A DNA stretch of 64,000 bases from Candidatus Melainabacteria bacterium (GCA_003151275.1 PLXC01000042.1:1-64000), one strand, 5' to 3'. Counted from the stretch's first letter, positions 8,483 to 17,465 are shown. Notes: generated by a model not told the origin, from the letters alone. A program made the numbers and translations.

Positions 8483-9085
8483 ATGAAAATAAATGCACTG
8501 ACTGCTCTCGGCGCGCTGTCTTTTATGCTCGCCGTCACGGTACTTTTCGCAAACTCAAAGAATTTGCACGAGCCTAATCCCGAATCAAGATTGTTTCTCG
8601 GAAATTTCGAGGCACTTTGTAATGGTCCATTCACTTCGGCTAGAGTGGATTTTCAAAATCACAATCCTGGTCTGACCCTGAGTATGTTTGCATCAGGAAG
8701 AAATGCCAGAGCACAAGCTCACATCGAAAATGTGAGCGGCGTTTTCTTCAAATCGATTGAAGCTAGGTGCACTAATGTCTTGCCATCCCCAGCGTTTCTT
8801 CGGCTTGAAGTTACTTTCATACCACCAGGCGGAGCGCAACAGAAAAGTCTGTTCTCATTTGTGAAAGCAGTTGGAGATTCTAACGGCGCGGCTATGTTGA
8901 TCGTTACGCCTGATAGCACCTCGGGCGCAGATAAAAAGATACCTGTCAATTCAGTCCTATCGGATGTGACGTTCAGACTGCAAACTGACGTACAGGGTGT
9001 CTCAGTTGCAAACATAGAGAGCGCGAAAGTCAACGGAACGCCGGTGGAATTTAATGGAGACGTGTCTGCCTCCTGTGCGAACTAA
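8483..9085 (+). CDS. Exported protein of unknown function
   Basis: The 200-residue product begins with a basic residue and a hydrophobic segment (LGALSFMLAVTVLFA) that can act as signal peptide or anchor. The rest is soluble, rich in beta-forming residues, and has four cysteines (in EALCNG, EARCTN and the C-terminal SASCAN), so disulfides are possible outside the cytoplasm. The ATG follows GGTGGAGAACAC. I do not recognise a family. It stands alone between intergenic stretches. Confidence 0.7.
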   Translation: MKINALTALGALSFMLAVTVLFANSKNLHEPNPESRLFLGNFEALCNGPFTSARVDFQNHNPGLTLSMFASGRNARAQAHIENVSGVFFKSIEARCTNVLPSPAFLRLEVTFIPPGGAQQKSLFSFVKAVGDSNGAAMLIVTPDSTSGADKKIPVNSVLSDVTFRLQTDVQGVSVANIESAKVNGTPVEFNGDVSASCAN

Positions 9086-9187
9086 AGGCGCAGCCGTTCG
9101 GGACAACCAATTCTACTTTCTTCGATCTTCGAACAGGGTCGATCTAAGTTATAGACAACGAGCATAAGGTTGGTGCGCAGCCGACCC

Positions 9188-9319
9188 TCAAAATCCCTTA
9201 AGATCGATCTTTCGAATCTGCGCATTGGCAGGAATGGATCGATTGAGCAGAGTGCATAGAACAATTGCTAGAACAACTTTTGCATTCGTCAGACACATCA
9301 AGTTTGCTGTGTCGCTCAT
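9188..9319 (-). CDS. Short signal-peptide-like frame, doubtful
   Basis: The minus strand from ATG at 9319 encodes 43 residues whose middle is a good Sec signal (KVVLAIVLCTLLNRSIPANAQ), followed by only nine residues and a stop. It may be the front end of a decayed secreted-protein gene or a short exported peptide. No strong ribosome site is visible. It occupies part of 9086-9463, which otherwise shows no gene. Confidence 0.25.
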   Translation of the reverse strand: MSDTANLMCLTNAKVVLAIVLCTLLNRSIPANAQIRKIDLKGF

Positions 9320-9463
9320 TTCAACTTGCTTACTTTCGATTCTTGATCCTGCTGGAATATAACTGCGAGAGCGACAACGCTTCAGGAACAAATCTGAACC
9401 GTAGTCCGTCCCAATCGGCAAACTACTAATGTCTGGATTAAAGATTCAGTGAAGCAAGGTGCC

Positions 9464-11170
9464 ATGAACTATAAATTAACCGCACTTAGATTGCTTCTAA
9501 TAGCATCACTTGTACCAATCAGCTCTTCTGTTGCAACCGCCCGTGGTGAGCACGGGGAGGGAGGCGGTGGAGCCGCTCCTCAGCAAATGCAGAGGGCGTT
9601 CGCGCCGCCACAGCAGAGCATGGCGCCGCAACAAATGCAGAGGTCGTTCGCGCCGCCACAGCAGCGCATGGCGCCGCAACAAATGCAGAGAGCGGTCGCG
9701 CCGCCGCAGCAGCGCATGGCGCCGCAGCAAATGCAGAGAGCGTTCGCGCCGCCACAGCAGCGCATGGCCCCGCAGCAAATGCAGAGAGCGTTCGCGCCGC
9801 CACAGCAGCGCATGGCGCCGCAGCAAATGCAGAGAGCGTTCGCGCCGCCGCAGCAACGCATGTCCCCGCAGCAAATGCAGAGAGCGTTTGCGCCGGCACA
9901 ACAGCGCAGATCCTCACCTCGGCAAGAGAGAATGTTTTCCGCTGCATCACAACCTCGAATTCAGGCAGGTGCATCAAATAGAGCGTTTGTGTCGAATACA
10001 AAGGCAAGAAACAGTTCTGCACGCCAGATGATGCCTCGAACAATGCGTGGAGCAACCGCTCGCCTTAATTCGACAGAAAGAAAAAATTCAGTCGAACGAC
10101 TGTCAGAAAAAAACTACGGCAATGTCAATCGAGCCAGGCAAATCGCCCAACGGGATCAGAGAACTTCAAGAACAAGTTCAGAGAAAAACTACGGCAATGT
10201 CAATCGAGCCAAGCAAATCGCCCAACGAGATCAGAGAACTTCAAAAACAAGTTCAGAAAAAAACTACGGCAATGTCAATCGAGCCAGGCAAATCGCTCAA
10301 CGTGATCAGAGAGCTTCAAAATCACGATCTTCAGCTAATCTGGCAACAGCCAGATCCCTAAGTGCTAATAAGGGTAAGCCTTCTGCGAATGGACGCATGC
10401 TGGCTACAGTGGCAGGAATCAAACAAACGCGTGTTGGCGTGTCACGACCGAGTTCGTTTGCAAATCCGCGCAAGGCTTTTCAGCTGAGTGCAGGCAGCAA
10501 ACCACGGATTACTTCTGCTAGACCACAGCGATTGGCATATCGAAGCGGCGCAGGCAATATTCCACGTGCAGGACGTGCTGGAAAAGGGCGTGCCGGCATT
10601 ATCGATCCAGGCGGATTTATCAGAACTGCAGAAAAAGGCACAGCCAGACTTGACCGCAGCCACATACAACAGCAGTTAGCAGCTCTTCCTAACTATGGAA
10701 GTAACTTTTCCAACAACAATAGGTTTCGCATATCTGATCATAGTCGGTGGTCGAGTCACTGGAATCCAGGTCCAGGTTCGGCAGTCCTCGGCTACTATCC
10801 AAGCTACTCATGGAATGGCACCAACTATCCGTTCAGGTATTATGCTCCATCCGGATTTTGCCCCACTCCTTATCTGTTCCTGTCAAGTTGTGGTGCATTT
10901 TGGCAGCCGGGAGTAGGATATGCCAATTCTTTACCGTACGGATACAATCAACCCATGTCAATCGCCATCGATGAAGTGGTGCCTGAGTATGATGCCTATG
11001 GCAATGTCATTGGATATCACGACGAGACGTTTTATTACAATGCGGCCTGGGATCCAAACGCGCAAGCTTACGGATACTACGACTACCGTGGCGGGTTCCA
11101 TTGGGTAACGTTTCCATGGCTGAATTCATGGAATGCTCAAAACTCATTGGAAAGAAACATGGAGTACTGA
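9464..11170 (+). CDS. Secreted repeat protein with Tyr/Trp/Gly-rich C-terminal domain
   Basis: I place the start at ATG 9464, after AAGGTG, rather than at the GTG 15 bases earlier, because a standard signal peptide follows and ends near VATARG. Next come seven 16-residue units of type PQQMQRAFAPPQQRMA, a basic Ser-rich linker, three 25-residue units beginning SEKNYGNVNRA, another basic linker, and a C-terminal aromatic domain of about 150 residues. That domain contains GYYPSYSWNG, CPTPYLFLSSCG and AYGYYDYRGGFHWVTFPW. The protein is strongly basic outside the last domain. A role in the cell surface or matrix, or nucleic-acid binding, is possible. No family recognised. A decayed copy of its last 38 codons lies at 13986-14102. 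Confidence 0.75.
   Translation: MNYKLTALRLLLIASLVPISSSVATARGEHGEGGGGAAPQQMQRAFAPPQQSMAPQQMQRSFAPPQQRMAPQQMQRAVAPPQQRMAPQQMQRAFAPPQQRMAPQQMQRAFAPPQQRMAPQQMQRAFAPPQQRMSPQQMQRAFAPAQQRRSSPRQERMFSAASQPRIQAGASNRAFVSNTKARNSSARQMMPRTMRGATARLNSTERKNSVERLSEKNYGNVNRARQIAQRDQRTSRTSSEKNYGNVNRAKQIAQRDQRTSKTSSEKNYGNVNRARQIAQRDQRASKSRSSANLATARSLSANKGKPSANGRMLATVAGIKQTRVGVSRPSSFANPRKAFQLSAGSKPRITSARPQRLAYRSGAGNIPRAGRAGKGRAGIIDPGGFIRTAEKGTARLDRSHIQQQLAALPNYGSNFSNNNRFRISDHSRWSSHWNPGPGSAVLGYYPSYSWNGTNYPFRYYAPSGFCPTPYLFLSSCGAFWQPGVGYANSLPYGYNQPMSIAIDEVVPEYDAYGNVIGYHDETFYYNAAWDPNAQAYGYYDYRGGFHWVTFPWLNSWNAQNSLERNMEY
9578..9913 (+). repeat. Seven tandem 48-bp repeats (16-residue PQQMQRAFAPPQQRMA units)
   Basis: Seven in-frame copies follow each other without gaps. 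They differ by a few substitutions; A/S, F/V and R/S variants are seen. The long cysteine-rich and arginine-rich frames found on the opposite strand here are only shadows of this repeat. Confidence 0.9.
10103..10327 (+). repeat. Three tandem 75-bp repeats (25-residue SEKNYGNVNRA units)
   Basis: Three near-identical in-frame copies within the secreted repeat protein. Each encodes a Tyr-Gly-Asn turn and a basic stretch (RQIAQRDQR). The third copy diverges at its end. Confidence 0.85.
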
Positions 11171-11197
11171 TCGCTAATTGTAGACTCAGTCCAGCTA

Positions 11198-11947
11198 TCA
11201 CCGTGCTTCGGGTGAGACCTTCGCTGAAACACTTTCGACCATAAACGCCGCGAAATTTAGAAAGCTCGTGAATATAACCGAACATGTTCCATCGGATTGA
11301 ACTAGGCGTACGTCGTAGATTGCAAGTTTGCGTCGGCGCAGGCGCATTGCTGCAAAAGAGCCATCGCGTCCGTCGAAGAAGCGGATGTACTTTTCGCAGT
11401 TTACCCAGAGACTATCAGTATCGTCTCGAACGTCTATCCGTTTCAGTTGCGCGTCGTCCCATTCTTCGCTTGTGGTTTCCCATTTATTACTGATGGACGA
11501 ATCAACAATTTCTAGTTGGTTCAACGATCGAATCTTCCAACCGTTGCCCTCAACATCACGGAACTCGATGCCATCGCAGCGTTTGTAAAAACCGATAAAG
11601 TCACCAGGCAATTCGAGATTGTACCTGTTGGCTTGTTGCAGTGTCGCTATAGACGCTGTGAATTTTTGACGCGACAACGGTGAAGTTTTTTGCAAACAAT
11701 CAACATCTAAAAGATTCCATTCGAGGGGCTGCATGCTCCGGACTGCCCAGCCAAGCTTTGGTTGCACCGCAAATGTCGTGGCATCTTGTTCAACACCAAG
11801 GAAGCCACCAATCATTTGCATTGAGCGCTCTAGCCCCATCTTGTCGAAACATCGAAAGGGCACCAGCGACATGCCGGAAGGAAGTTCATCAGTGCGCGCA
11901 CCGTCATTGTGCTGAGTCCTTTCGCTCTCGGCGGTTGCGCGCCTCAA
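11198..11947 (-). CDS. DUF4419 C-terminal part plus SUKH (SMI1/KNR4-like) domain
   Basis: The frame opens with TTG at 11947, with no ribosome site, inside the preceding gene. Its first 65 residues (DELPSGMSLVPF, IGGFLGVEQD, PKLGWAV) look like the missing end of the DUF4419 domain encoded upstream. Residues 85-249 resemble a SUKH domain, with LPGDFIGFYKRCDGIEF and a GWKIRSL strand; SUKH proteins are often immunity proteins of polymorphic toxins or regulators. The simplest reading is that this and the upstream frame were one DUF4419-SUKH gene of about 540 residues, split by a one-base shift between about 11904 and 11930. The alternative is two coupled overlapping genes. The cluster has no recognisable toxin. 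Confidence 0.6.
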   Translation of the reverse strand: MRRATAESERTQHNDGARTDELPSGMSLVPFRCFDKMGLERSMQMIGGFLGVEQDATTFAVQPKLGWAVRSMQPLEWNLLDVDCLQKTSPLSRQKFTASIATLQQANRYNLELPGDFIGFYKRCDGIEFRDVEGNGWKIRSLNQLEIVDSSISNKWETTSEEWDDAQLKRIDVRDDTDSLWVNCEKYIRFFDGRDGSFAAMRLRRRKLAIYDVRLVQSDGTCSVIFTSFLNFAAFMVESVSAKVSPEAR

Positions 11948-12809
11948 AAATCGGATTCACGACATCCCAATTACCTGTGACACCATTTTGCAAGTACGGG
12001 ATCAGTTTTACAATCCAGCCATTGACTCGATCCACGCCATAGGCGTCCCGTTGTTTATAGATGTCTTGCCAAAAATCGCGATCAACGTCATCGTCAGATG
12101 CTCGACAGAAATGGTCCGCTATCTCGCGAAGATGTGGTAGCCACCAGTCTAATTGAAAGGGTGCAAGCAGTTCGATTTTTTGTCTAAGCTTCCGCCAATC
12201 ATCATGGTTTCCAGTCAGTGTAATTTCTGGTATACCGCAACCACTGTACAAAACGTACTCGAAGAAGGGTTCAAAGACATCAAGCAAGCACACCTGTGAA
12301 ACAAGCCGCTCAACGGTACCGGTAGTGGAGAAGTCGCTCGCAAGCGCTGTGCTGCTCTCGCCGACTTCTTCAGATAGACGTAACGCGAAAGTGCTGATCA
12401 CCTCGTCCCAAGCGCTCTCCGGTGAGTCTGGATCGATATTTAACTCGATCACTATGTCTTTGCGTCCCAAGTGCGACACAAGCACGGGACGTAGCTCTTC
12501 GCTATGGTTATGAACGTGCTGGGCCAAGCCGTGCAAAATGGCTACCCATATTGCGTCAGGTGAGAGAACCAATGGACGATGTTCAGCAAATGCGATGTGC
12601 ACAGCTCCTATCAAGGCGTGATATGACAAGTTCGCTACAACATCTGAGTTGTATCCAGAATAAGACAACACAGGCGATTGTGGGCGCATATCGACGTTCA
12701 TAAGAATCTGGCGAATACTGTCGCGAGTTTTCCACGTTTCTAGTGGTGTGCGCAGGGCTTCGACATCATGCACACGAAACGTGACACCCGTTGAAGGTTT
12801 TAACTTCAT
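11904..12809 (-). CDS. DUF4419 domain protein (N-terminal and central part)
   Basis: The 301-residue frame from ATG 12809 matches DUF4419 in my recollection of the family. It has the HRPLVLSPDAIWVAILHGLAQHV helix, FSTTGTVER, a CGIPEITLTGNHDDW strand-turn, and DFWQDIYK followed by VNGWIVKLIPYLQNG. Known members carry about 80 further residues, and those appear in the next frame at 11198-11947, so this frame probably ends early because of a frameshift. DUF4419 has no established biochemical role to my knowledge. The pair stands alone between an exported repeat protein and a coiled-coil gene on the other strand. Confidence 0.65.
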   Translation of the reverse strand: MKLKPSTGVTFRVHDVEALRTPLETWKTRDSIRQILMNVDMRPQSPVLSYSGYNSDVVANLSYHALIGAVHIAFAEHRPLVLSPDAIWVAILHGLAQHVHNHSEELRPVLVSHLGRKDIVIELNIDPDSPESAWDEVISTFALRLSEEVGESSTALASDFSTTGTVERLVSQVCLLDVFEPFFEYVLYSGCGIPEITLTGNHDDWRKLRQKIELLAPFQLDWWLPHLREIADHFCRASDDDVDRDFWQDIYKQRDAYGVDRVNGWIVKLIPYLQNGVTGNWDVVNPIFEARNRRERKDSAQ

Positions 12810-13050
12810 GCGTGTACCTCTTGAGGATTTGTTTTTCAGACAAGACTTACTTCTAGTTTAATTGATTTGTCACATTATTGCCATTTTTGCCAGCCGAAAA
12901 CACATGTCCCGTCCGGGTTTCGGGGCGGCAAATATTTAATAGTCGGCAGCTAGTAAATAGGCAAAATCGCCTCGAACTTTTCAGTTCTTTTCTGAAAAAC
13001 CTGATTTTGATGCTATTTTCATTTCGTGCAATAAGCGGGAGCGACTGAAT

Positions 13051-13980
13051 ATGGATCGAACATCGAGATTGACTAAACCAGGCGTCGTTTTAAAGCTTTC
13101 CGCTTTGGCGCTTAGTCTTTTTTTCGCTCCATCAGGACCTGCGCAAGAAAGTCCGATACCGGTGGTACCGATGGTAAATGCTAAACATGTTTCACTTCGA
13201 GATCAGGCGAATATTCTGAAGAAGGAGGCAGCAAAGCTTGATGAAAGCATGAAAGCTTTTAATTTGCACGCGCAAGCCTACAAAGGCAGCAATCTTCACC
13301 GTCGTCATTTGTTGGAAGACGGTCATGGAGGTGAGAAAACTGTCGCCGAGTTGCATGACGAATTTGCCAAACATGTGACTCAATTGCAGGGTGTGGTCGA
13401 TAACTATCGTCATTTCTATCAAGGATATGCGACTCACTACCAACAGTTCGAGGAGCAACTTGACACTTATCGGCTCGATGAACAACGGGCAGAGTCAGAT
13501 TCGTTAAGGAACGCAGCCGAAGCCAAAAGTTCGGTCTCAAAATTGGCGGCAATTGAGCGACAATTGGCAGACGTGCTTAAAAAAATGCATGCGCTTTGGG
13601 AGAAGAGTCCTGAATTGCCGGAAAGTTATGTATGCCCAGCCTTTGACGATTTGCAAAAGGAGTTTGTTCAGACATTGTCTAGCTTTACAGTCATCGTCAA
13701 GACTTTGCCACCAGATCAAATGAAAGAGGTTGCTGCTAATGAACTCGAGCACATCCGCGCACTCAGGTCAGAGATGGAAGATGCTGACAGGTTGCACGTG
13801 CAACAGCAGGCTTTGCAATCCGAATATTCCGACCTGCAGAAAAAATATGCAGTTGTTTATACTCAGCATCAAGAGCTAAGCAAAGAAGCCGATCAAGTTG
13901 TTGAGCAAACGGAAGGGCGAAAGAAGTCTCGAAAACATAACGGCAAGCGATCATTTAGCAAGCCTGAAGGAGAAATCTAG
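13051..13980 (+). CDS. Exported coiled-coil protein of unknown function
   Basis: The signal peptide is about residues 1-31 (VLKLSALALSLFFAPSGPAQ). The rest is mostly helical with heptad-like spacing, His- and Gln-rich in the first half and coiled coil in the second (LQSEYSDLQKKYAVVYTQHQ). A basic Lys/Arg tail ends the chain (GRKKSRKHNGKR). The ATG follows GGGAGCG. It could be a periplasmic structural or scaffolding protein. The 241-bp gap upstream, shared with the divergent DUF4419 gene, holds AT-rich sequence suitable for promoters but no clear consensus. Confidence 0.65.
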   Translation: MDRTSRLTKPGVVLKLSALALSLFFAPSGPAQESPIPVVPMVNAKHVSLRDQANILKKEAAKLDESMKAFNLHAQAYKGSNLHRRHLLEDGHGGEKTVAELHDEFAKHVTQLQGVVDNYRHFYQGYATHYQQFEEQLDTYRLDEQRAESDSLRNAAEAKSSVSKLAAIERQLADVLKKMHALWEKSPELPESYVCPAFDDLQKEFVQTLSSFTVIVKTLPPDQMKEVAANELEHIRALRSEMEDADRLHVQQQALQSEYSDLQKKYAVVYTQHQELSKEADQVVEQTEGRKKSRKHNGKRSFSKPEGEI

Positions 13981-13985
13981 TTAGT

Positions 13986-14102
13986 AACGCAGTCTGCGAT
14001 CCAAATACCCAGGCTTACGGATATTACGACTACCGTGGCGGGTTTCATTGGGTAACATTTCCCTGGCTGAATACGTGGAATGCTCAAAACACGGAATGTT
14101 GA
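13986..14102 (+). pseudogene. Decayed partial copy of the 9464-11170 gene tail
   Basis: The 39 codons here encode DPNTQAYGYYDYRGGFHWV and then TFPWLNTWNAQN before a stop. They match codons at 11039-11142 of the secreted repeat protein almost residue for residue, with mostly silent base changes. There is no start and no upstream part. It is therefore a leftover from a duplication of that gene followed by deletion. The remaining bases of 13981-14283 show nothing else. Confidence 0.85.
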
Positions 14103-14283
14103 CAGTATCTCCGCTAGTTTTCGCTCCGTGAATTTTTCCTATCAGAGCGAATAAGTTTGGGAACTTTCTTGTGAGCCAGCGGTCATCGCTGAACACTAGT
14201 CTCACGCGTCTCACTCGTTGCTAAAAAGCGGTCGGACCTCTTGGCGCGAGGGTTAACACAATAGCGTAAGAGGACATGCCTTA

Positions 14284-14628
14284 ATGACTAAAAAGATGAT
14301 AACTGGAGTGCTGTTGGCGCTGACTACGTCATTAGCTGCGATTACCCCTGTATTCGCGCAATACTATGTCAACCCACATGGCCATGGCTATGGCTACGGC
14401 AACAATGGTTACGGCTACGGCAATGGCTATGGCAATCCCTACCATCAGCCCTATTACAACGACTATAACGCTCGTGGCTACGCGCCTTACGATGCATATG
14501 GTTACGTTCCGAATTATCGCCGGTCACATACGGTGCGTAACGTCGCTATTGGTGCGGGCGTCGGTGCAGGCGTCGGAGCCCTAGTTGGACTATTGGCATC
14601 CCATCACGGTCATAGATACTACGAATAA
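14284..14628 (+). CDS. Small exported Gly/Tyr-rich protein with glycine-zipper segment
   Basis: The 114-residue product has a signal peptide ending at VFAQ (residues 1-28). A middle part of alternating Gly, Tyr, Asn and His follows (GYGYGNGYGN), then a hydrophobic glycine-zipper helix (NVAIGAGVGAGVGALVGLLA) and a HHGHRYYE end. Similar layouts occur in small envelope proteins that insert in or rest on membranes. RBS-like AGAGGA lies upstream. A single transcript with the Sel1 gene downstream is possible (70-bp gap). Confidence 0.7.
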   Translation: MTKKMITGVLLALTTSLAAITPVFAQYYVNPHGHGYGYGNNGYGYGNGYGNPYHQPYYNDYNARGYAPYDAYGYVPNYRRSHTVRNVAIGAGVGAGVGALVGLLASHHGHRYYE

Positions 14629-14698
14629 GCATTCCTGCTTTTCGCTGTATCACAATCACAACTCAATTTTACAACTTGCATTTGACGTGGGGAGAATC

Positions 14699-15679
14699 AT
14701 GGAAAATAAAACACTTTTGGCGGGCACAGTGGCTTTGAGCACTATCATCTGCTGTGCACTTCCAATGTTCGCACAGAGCACAATGTCTGAATCGGACAAA
14801 AAAGAAATTGACAAGATCAAAACAGAAATTGACAAAAAAGACTATGCGACAGCCCTAAAAGAGCTCAAGCCAATGGTTGAAAAAGGCTCAAAGGGTGCCC
14901 AATATCACCTCGCCTTGATGTATTTGGAGGGCGAAGGAGTTCCTGCGGATCCCACGAAAGCTGCTGAACTCTTTCAGAAAGCTTCTGACCAGGGCGGCAA
15001 GCATTCAACCTACAACTTAGGTTTATTGTATGCACAAGGCAAAGGCGTCAAACAAGACATCAACAAGGCTTTCGGGTTGTTTAAAAAAGCAGCGGATGAT
15101 GGCGAAGCCGACGCGCAATACAACTTGGGTCTTTTATATTTGTATGGCGATGGCACGAAACAAGACTCCAATCTTGCTAAGAAATATCTTGGTTTAGCTG
15201 CCGAACAGGGACAGGAAGATGCTCAGTACAACAGGAGCTTGCTCTATCTCGCTGGTAAATCTGAACCCGATAAAGTCAAAGCATTCAAAGTAATGGAAAA
15301 GCTGGCAAATAAAGGATATGTCTCTGCGGAATATAACTATGGCGATATGTATCTTCAAGGAGTAACGGTGCCGAAGGACGCAGCGAAAGCGTTGATCTGG
15401 ATAACCAAGGCTGCGAATGCTGACTGCTTACCGGCTCAATACGATCTCGCTCTGATGTATCACAATGGTGACGGCGTGCCAAAAGACGAAAAGGAAGCTG
15501 TATCGTGGCTAAAGAAAGCTGCAGAGAATGGCTCGGTAAACGCCCAATACAACCTTGGCCTGAGGTATGAAAATGGGACCGGCGTGAGCAAAGACGTAAC
15601 GCAAGCTAAACACTACTTTCAAATGGCTGCCGATCAAGGAGACAAGGAAGCTAAGCACAAGCTGACTACAAAAATCTGA
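14699..15679 (+). CDS. Exported Sel1-repeat protein
   Basis: The start is the ATG at 14699, preceded by GGGGAGAATC; the frame is open further upstream but that part overlaps the previous gene. The signal peptide (residues 1-27) ends at MFAQ. About seven or eight Sel1-like repeats of 36 residues follow, each with the AQYNLGLLY...G-GV..D..KA pattern. Sel1 repeats form helical scaffolds that bind other proteins. The protein is probably periplasmic. Its partners cannot be read from the sequence. It converges on the glycoamylase-like gene, with 36 bp between the ends. Confidence 0.85.
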   Translation: MENKTLLAGTVALSTIICCALPMFAQSTMSESDKKEIDKIKTEIDKKDYATALKELKPMVEKGSKGAQYHLALMYLEGEGVPADPTKAAELFQKASDQGGKHSTYNLGLLYAQGKGVKQDINKAFGLFKKAADDGEADAQYNLGLLYLYGDGTKQDSNLAKKYLGLAAEQGQEDAQYNRSLLYLAGKSEPDKVKAFKVMEKLANKGYVSAEYNYGDMYLQGVTVPKDAAKALIWITKAANADCLPAQYDLALMYHNGDGVPKDEKEAVSWLKKAAENGSVNAQYNLGLRYENGTGVSKDVTQAKHYFQMAADQGDKEAKHKLTTKI

Positions 15680-15715
15680 CAATATGCCGGACGTTTTGCG
15701 ATGCGACCGCAGTCG

Positions 15716-17149
15716 TTATTGATTTGCAAGGATATCTTTTGTCCGCTTGAATCCAGCATTTTGCAATCCTGATTGCAGATAGGGATCGTTCGCCATCGTT
15801 TTCCAGACAAAACCGCTGCGATAATTTTCCGTCATCAGTAATGTCGGGCCTTGATCGATGCCCAGAGTGTCTGGGTCTACCCAACCAGATGGTTTTGATT
15901 TGTCGAAAGTTGGATTGAACGCATCCTGAAATCCAAGCGGTCCAAAAATTTCTGGGCGATCATCGTGCCAATGTCTCAATGTGGGCATCACTATTTCTGG
16001 TGCAAATGGCAATGATGCTGCGGCCGCGGTCGGTGCTATGGTGCCGTCATCAGCGGCGTTTGGAAATCCGCGCGCGGCGTAACCTTGAAATTGAATCGCC
16101 TTACCGTCGATGTTTTGCGTCACCGCACCGGGTCCATCCGAAGCAGTTAATCCCCAATCTAAAGCACTATAGCCTCGCCAATTCTGGGGATTTGTGACAG
16201 CGTAACTATGTTGTGCGAGCGTGGCACGCCTTGAATTTTCAAAAAAATCAAAACCAAGCTGACTTGTGGTGGCATCGTTTAAGCCTCTGAAGTCGATCCA
16301 GATCTGCGAATATTGGTGACCAAACATTGGTCCAAATTCGAGTGATTTATTGCCATCGAATTCCATAACTTTACCGGTGGACATATATTTATTCCAAGAC
16401 GATGCCGGTATCGGATGAGTGGGTGAGCCCATCGCCATTAGAAGCAGCAATGGTGCCTCATTGTATGCCTGCCAGTCATCTTTGATGAAACCATGTTCTG
16501 GCGACCAGCCCATGCTCAGACGACCGCTCGGATTTAACGCCCAGCTCCAATCAACGCGTCGATATAGCTTGTCGGCAAGTTCTCTGATTTCAGCTTCTTT
16601 AGGATTGTTCGCGTCAAAATAATCTTTGGAGAACAAGACTCCAGACATAAGCAGCGCCGTGTCCATTGTCGATATTTCATTGGTCTGGGCGCGAGTGCCT
16701 GTTTTGGGGTCGAGAAAGTGATAGAAAAAACCGTGAGTGCCGGAAGTGCCCTCTTGCTGATCGCCTTGGGGCGCATTCCAAAGTGTGTTCAACACCTTCA
16801 GAGTGTAATCGGCAGCTTCATCCCGACTGACCCAACCGTTTTTAACTGCTACTGGATAAGCCGTTAGTGAAAAACCTACAGCTGCGACACTGCACGCAGA
16901 ATCATCTCGTGAGCGATCCTTCGTTAATCCAGTTCGTGCATCACTTTCTTGCTTGAAGTATTGGAAATGAGCCTTCTCGATTTCGTCGAGCAAATTCTGA
17001 TCGGTTAAACTAAGCTTTGGCGCTTCGATGCGCGGGAGTGCGCTTGGTTGATGAGCATCCGTGAATGAAAATTTCGGCGTTTCGCTCGGCGAGGTCGGGA
17101 CGCTGTCAGCTGCGTTAGCGTTCTGTTGTGAGTCTGGACGATCAAACAT
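15716..17149 (-). CDS. Glycoamylase-like glycoside hydrolase (PF10091/GH144-type)
   Basis: The 477-residue product contains the features of the glycoamylase-like family. An N-terminal helical part has HFQYFKQESDARTGLTKDRS and an SVAAVGFSLTAYP stretch. THGFFYHFLD and EISTMDTALLMSGVL follow. The core then has SMGWSPEHGFIKDDWQAYNEA, LLLLMAMGSPTHP and a C-terminal PTLRHWH region. Some family members are endo-beta-1,2-glucanases (GH144); others act in cyclic glucan metabolism. The substrate here is not determined. No clear signal peptide is seen, so it may be cytoplasmic, or the first 45 Ser/Pro-rich residues may be atypical. ATG follows CCGGAGAATCAG. Confidence 0.75.
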   Translation of the reverse strand: MFDRPDSQQNANAADSVPTSPSETPKFSFTDAHQPSALPRIEAPKLSLTDQNLLDEIEKAHFQYFKQESDARTGLTKDRSRDDSACSVAAVGFSLTAYPVAVKNGWVSRDEAADYTLKVLNTLWNAPQGDQQEGTSGTHGFFYHFLDPKTGTRAQTNEISTMDTALLMSGVLFSKDYFDANNPKEAEIRELADKLYRRVDWSWALNPSGRLSMGWSPEHGFIKDDWQAYNEAPLLLLMAMGSPTHPIPASSWNKYMSTGKVMEFDGNKSLEFGPMFGHQYSQIWIDFRGLNDATTSQLGFDFFENSRRATLAQHSYAVTNPQNWRGYSALDWGLTASDGPGAVTQNIDGKAIQFQGYAARGFPNAADDGTIAPTAAAASLPFAPEIVMPTLRHWHDDRPEIFGPLGFQDAFNPTFDKSKPSGWVDPDTLGIDQGPTLLMTENYRSGFVWKTMANDPYLQSGLQNAGFKRTKDILANQ

Positions 17150-17381
17150 CTGATTCTCCGGCAGCTTGGATCTTAATCCGCTAGGCCAAGCACCATGGCC
17201 GACTTCGAGTGACTCGCAACTACTGGAGCGAGGACTTTGGGACTAGCAGTTAGGATACTGCCAAGTTATAGGGTCATGTTATACATGTCGCTGCTGATAG
17301 TCACTGTGGAAACTACGTGTTCCCCAAGCAAAGGGAGTGGAAAGAGCCAGCAGTGCTGGGGACAGGCGATAATGGGAACAT

Positions 17382-17440
17382 AGTCAGTGGCATTGAGGGT
17401 ACGGTCGCGATCGGCACACAGTCAGTAGCATTGAGGGTAC
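17382..17440. repeat. 21-bp direct repeat, two copies 38 bp apart
   Basis: AGTCAGTGGCATTGAGGGTA and C at 17382-17402 recurs at 17420-17440 with one base change (G to A). It lies in the 369-bp gap between the bshA stop and the glycoamylase start. It may be a regulator site pair for the glycoamylase gene or a short duplication. Confidence 0.5.
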
Positions 17441-17465
17441 TGATGCCGTTAGTTATAGCGAAGTT

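Noticed and set aside
9578..9913. Regular repeats that might suggest a CRISPR array
   Set aside because: The 48-bp units are contiguous with no unique spacers and stay in frame within a coding sequence.
9506..10055. Long cysteine-rich, histidine-rich and arginine-rich frames in the other frames of the repeat region
   Set aside because: They arise from the 48-bp repeat read in other frames. Only the plus-strand frame has a signal peptide, a ribosome site and a sensible continuation.
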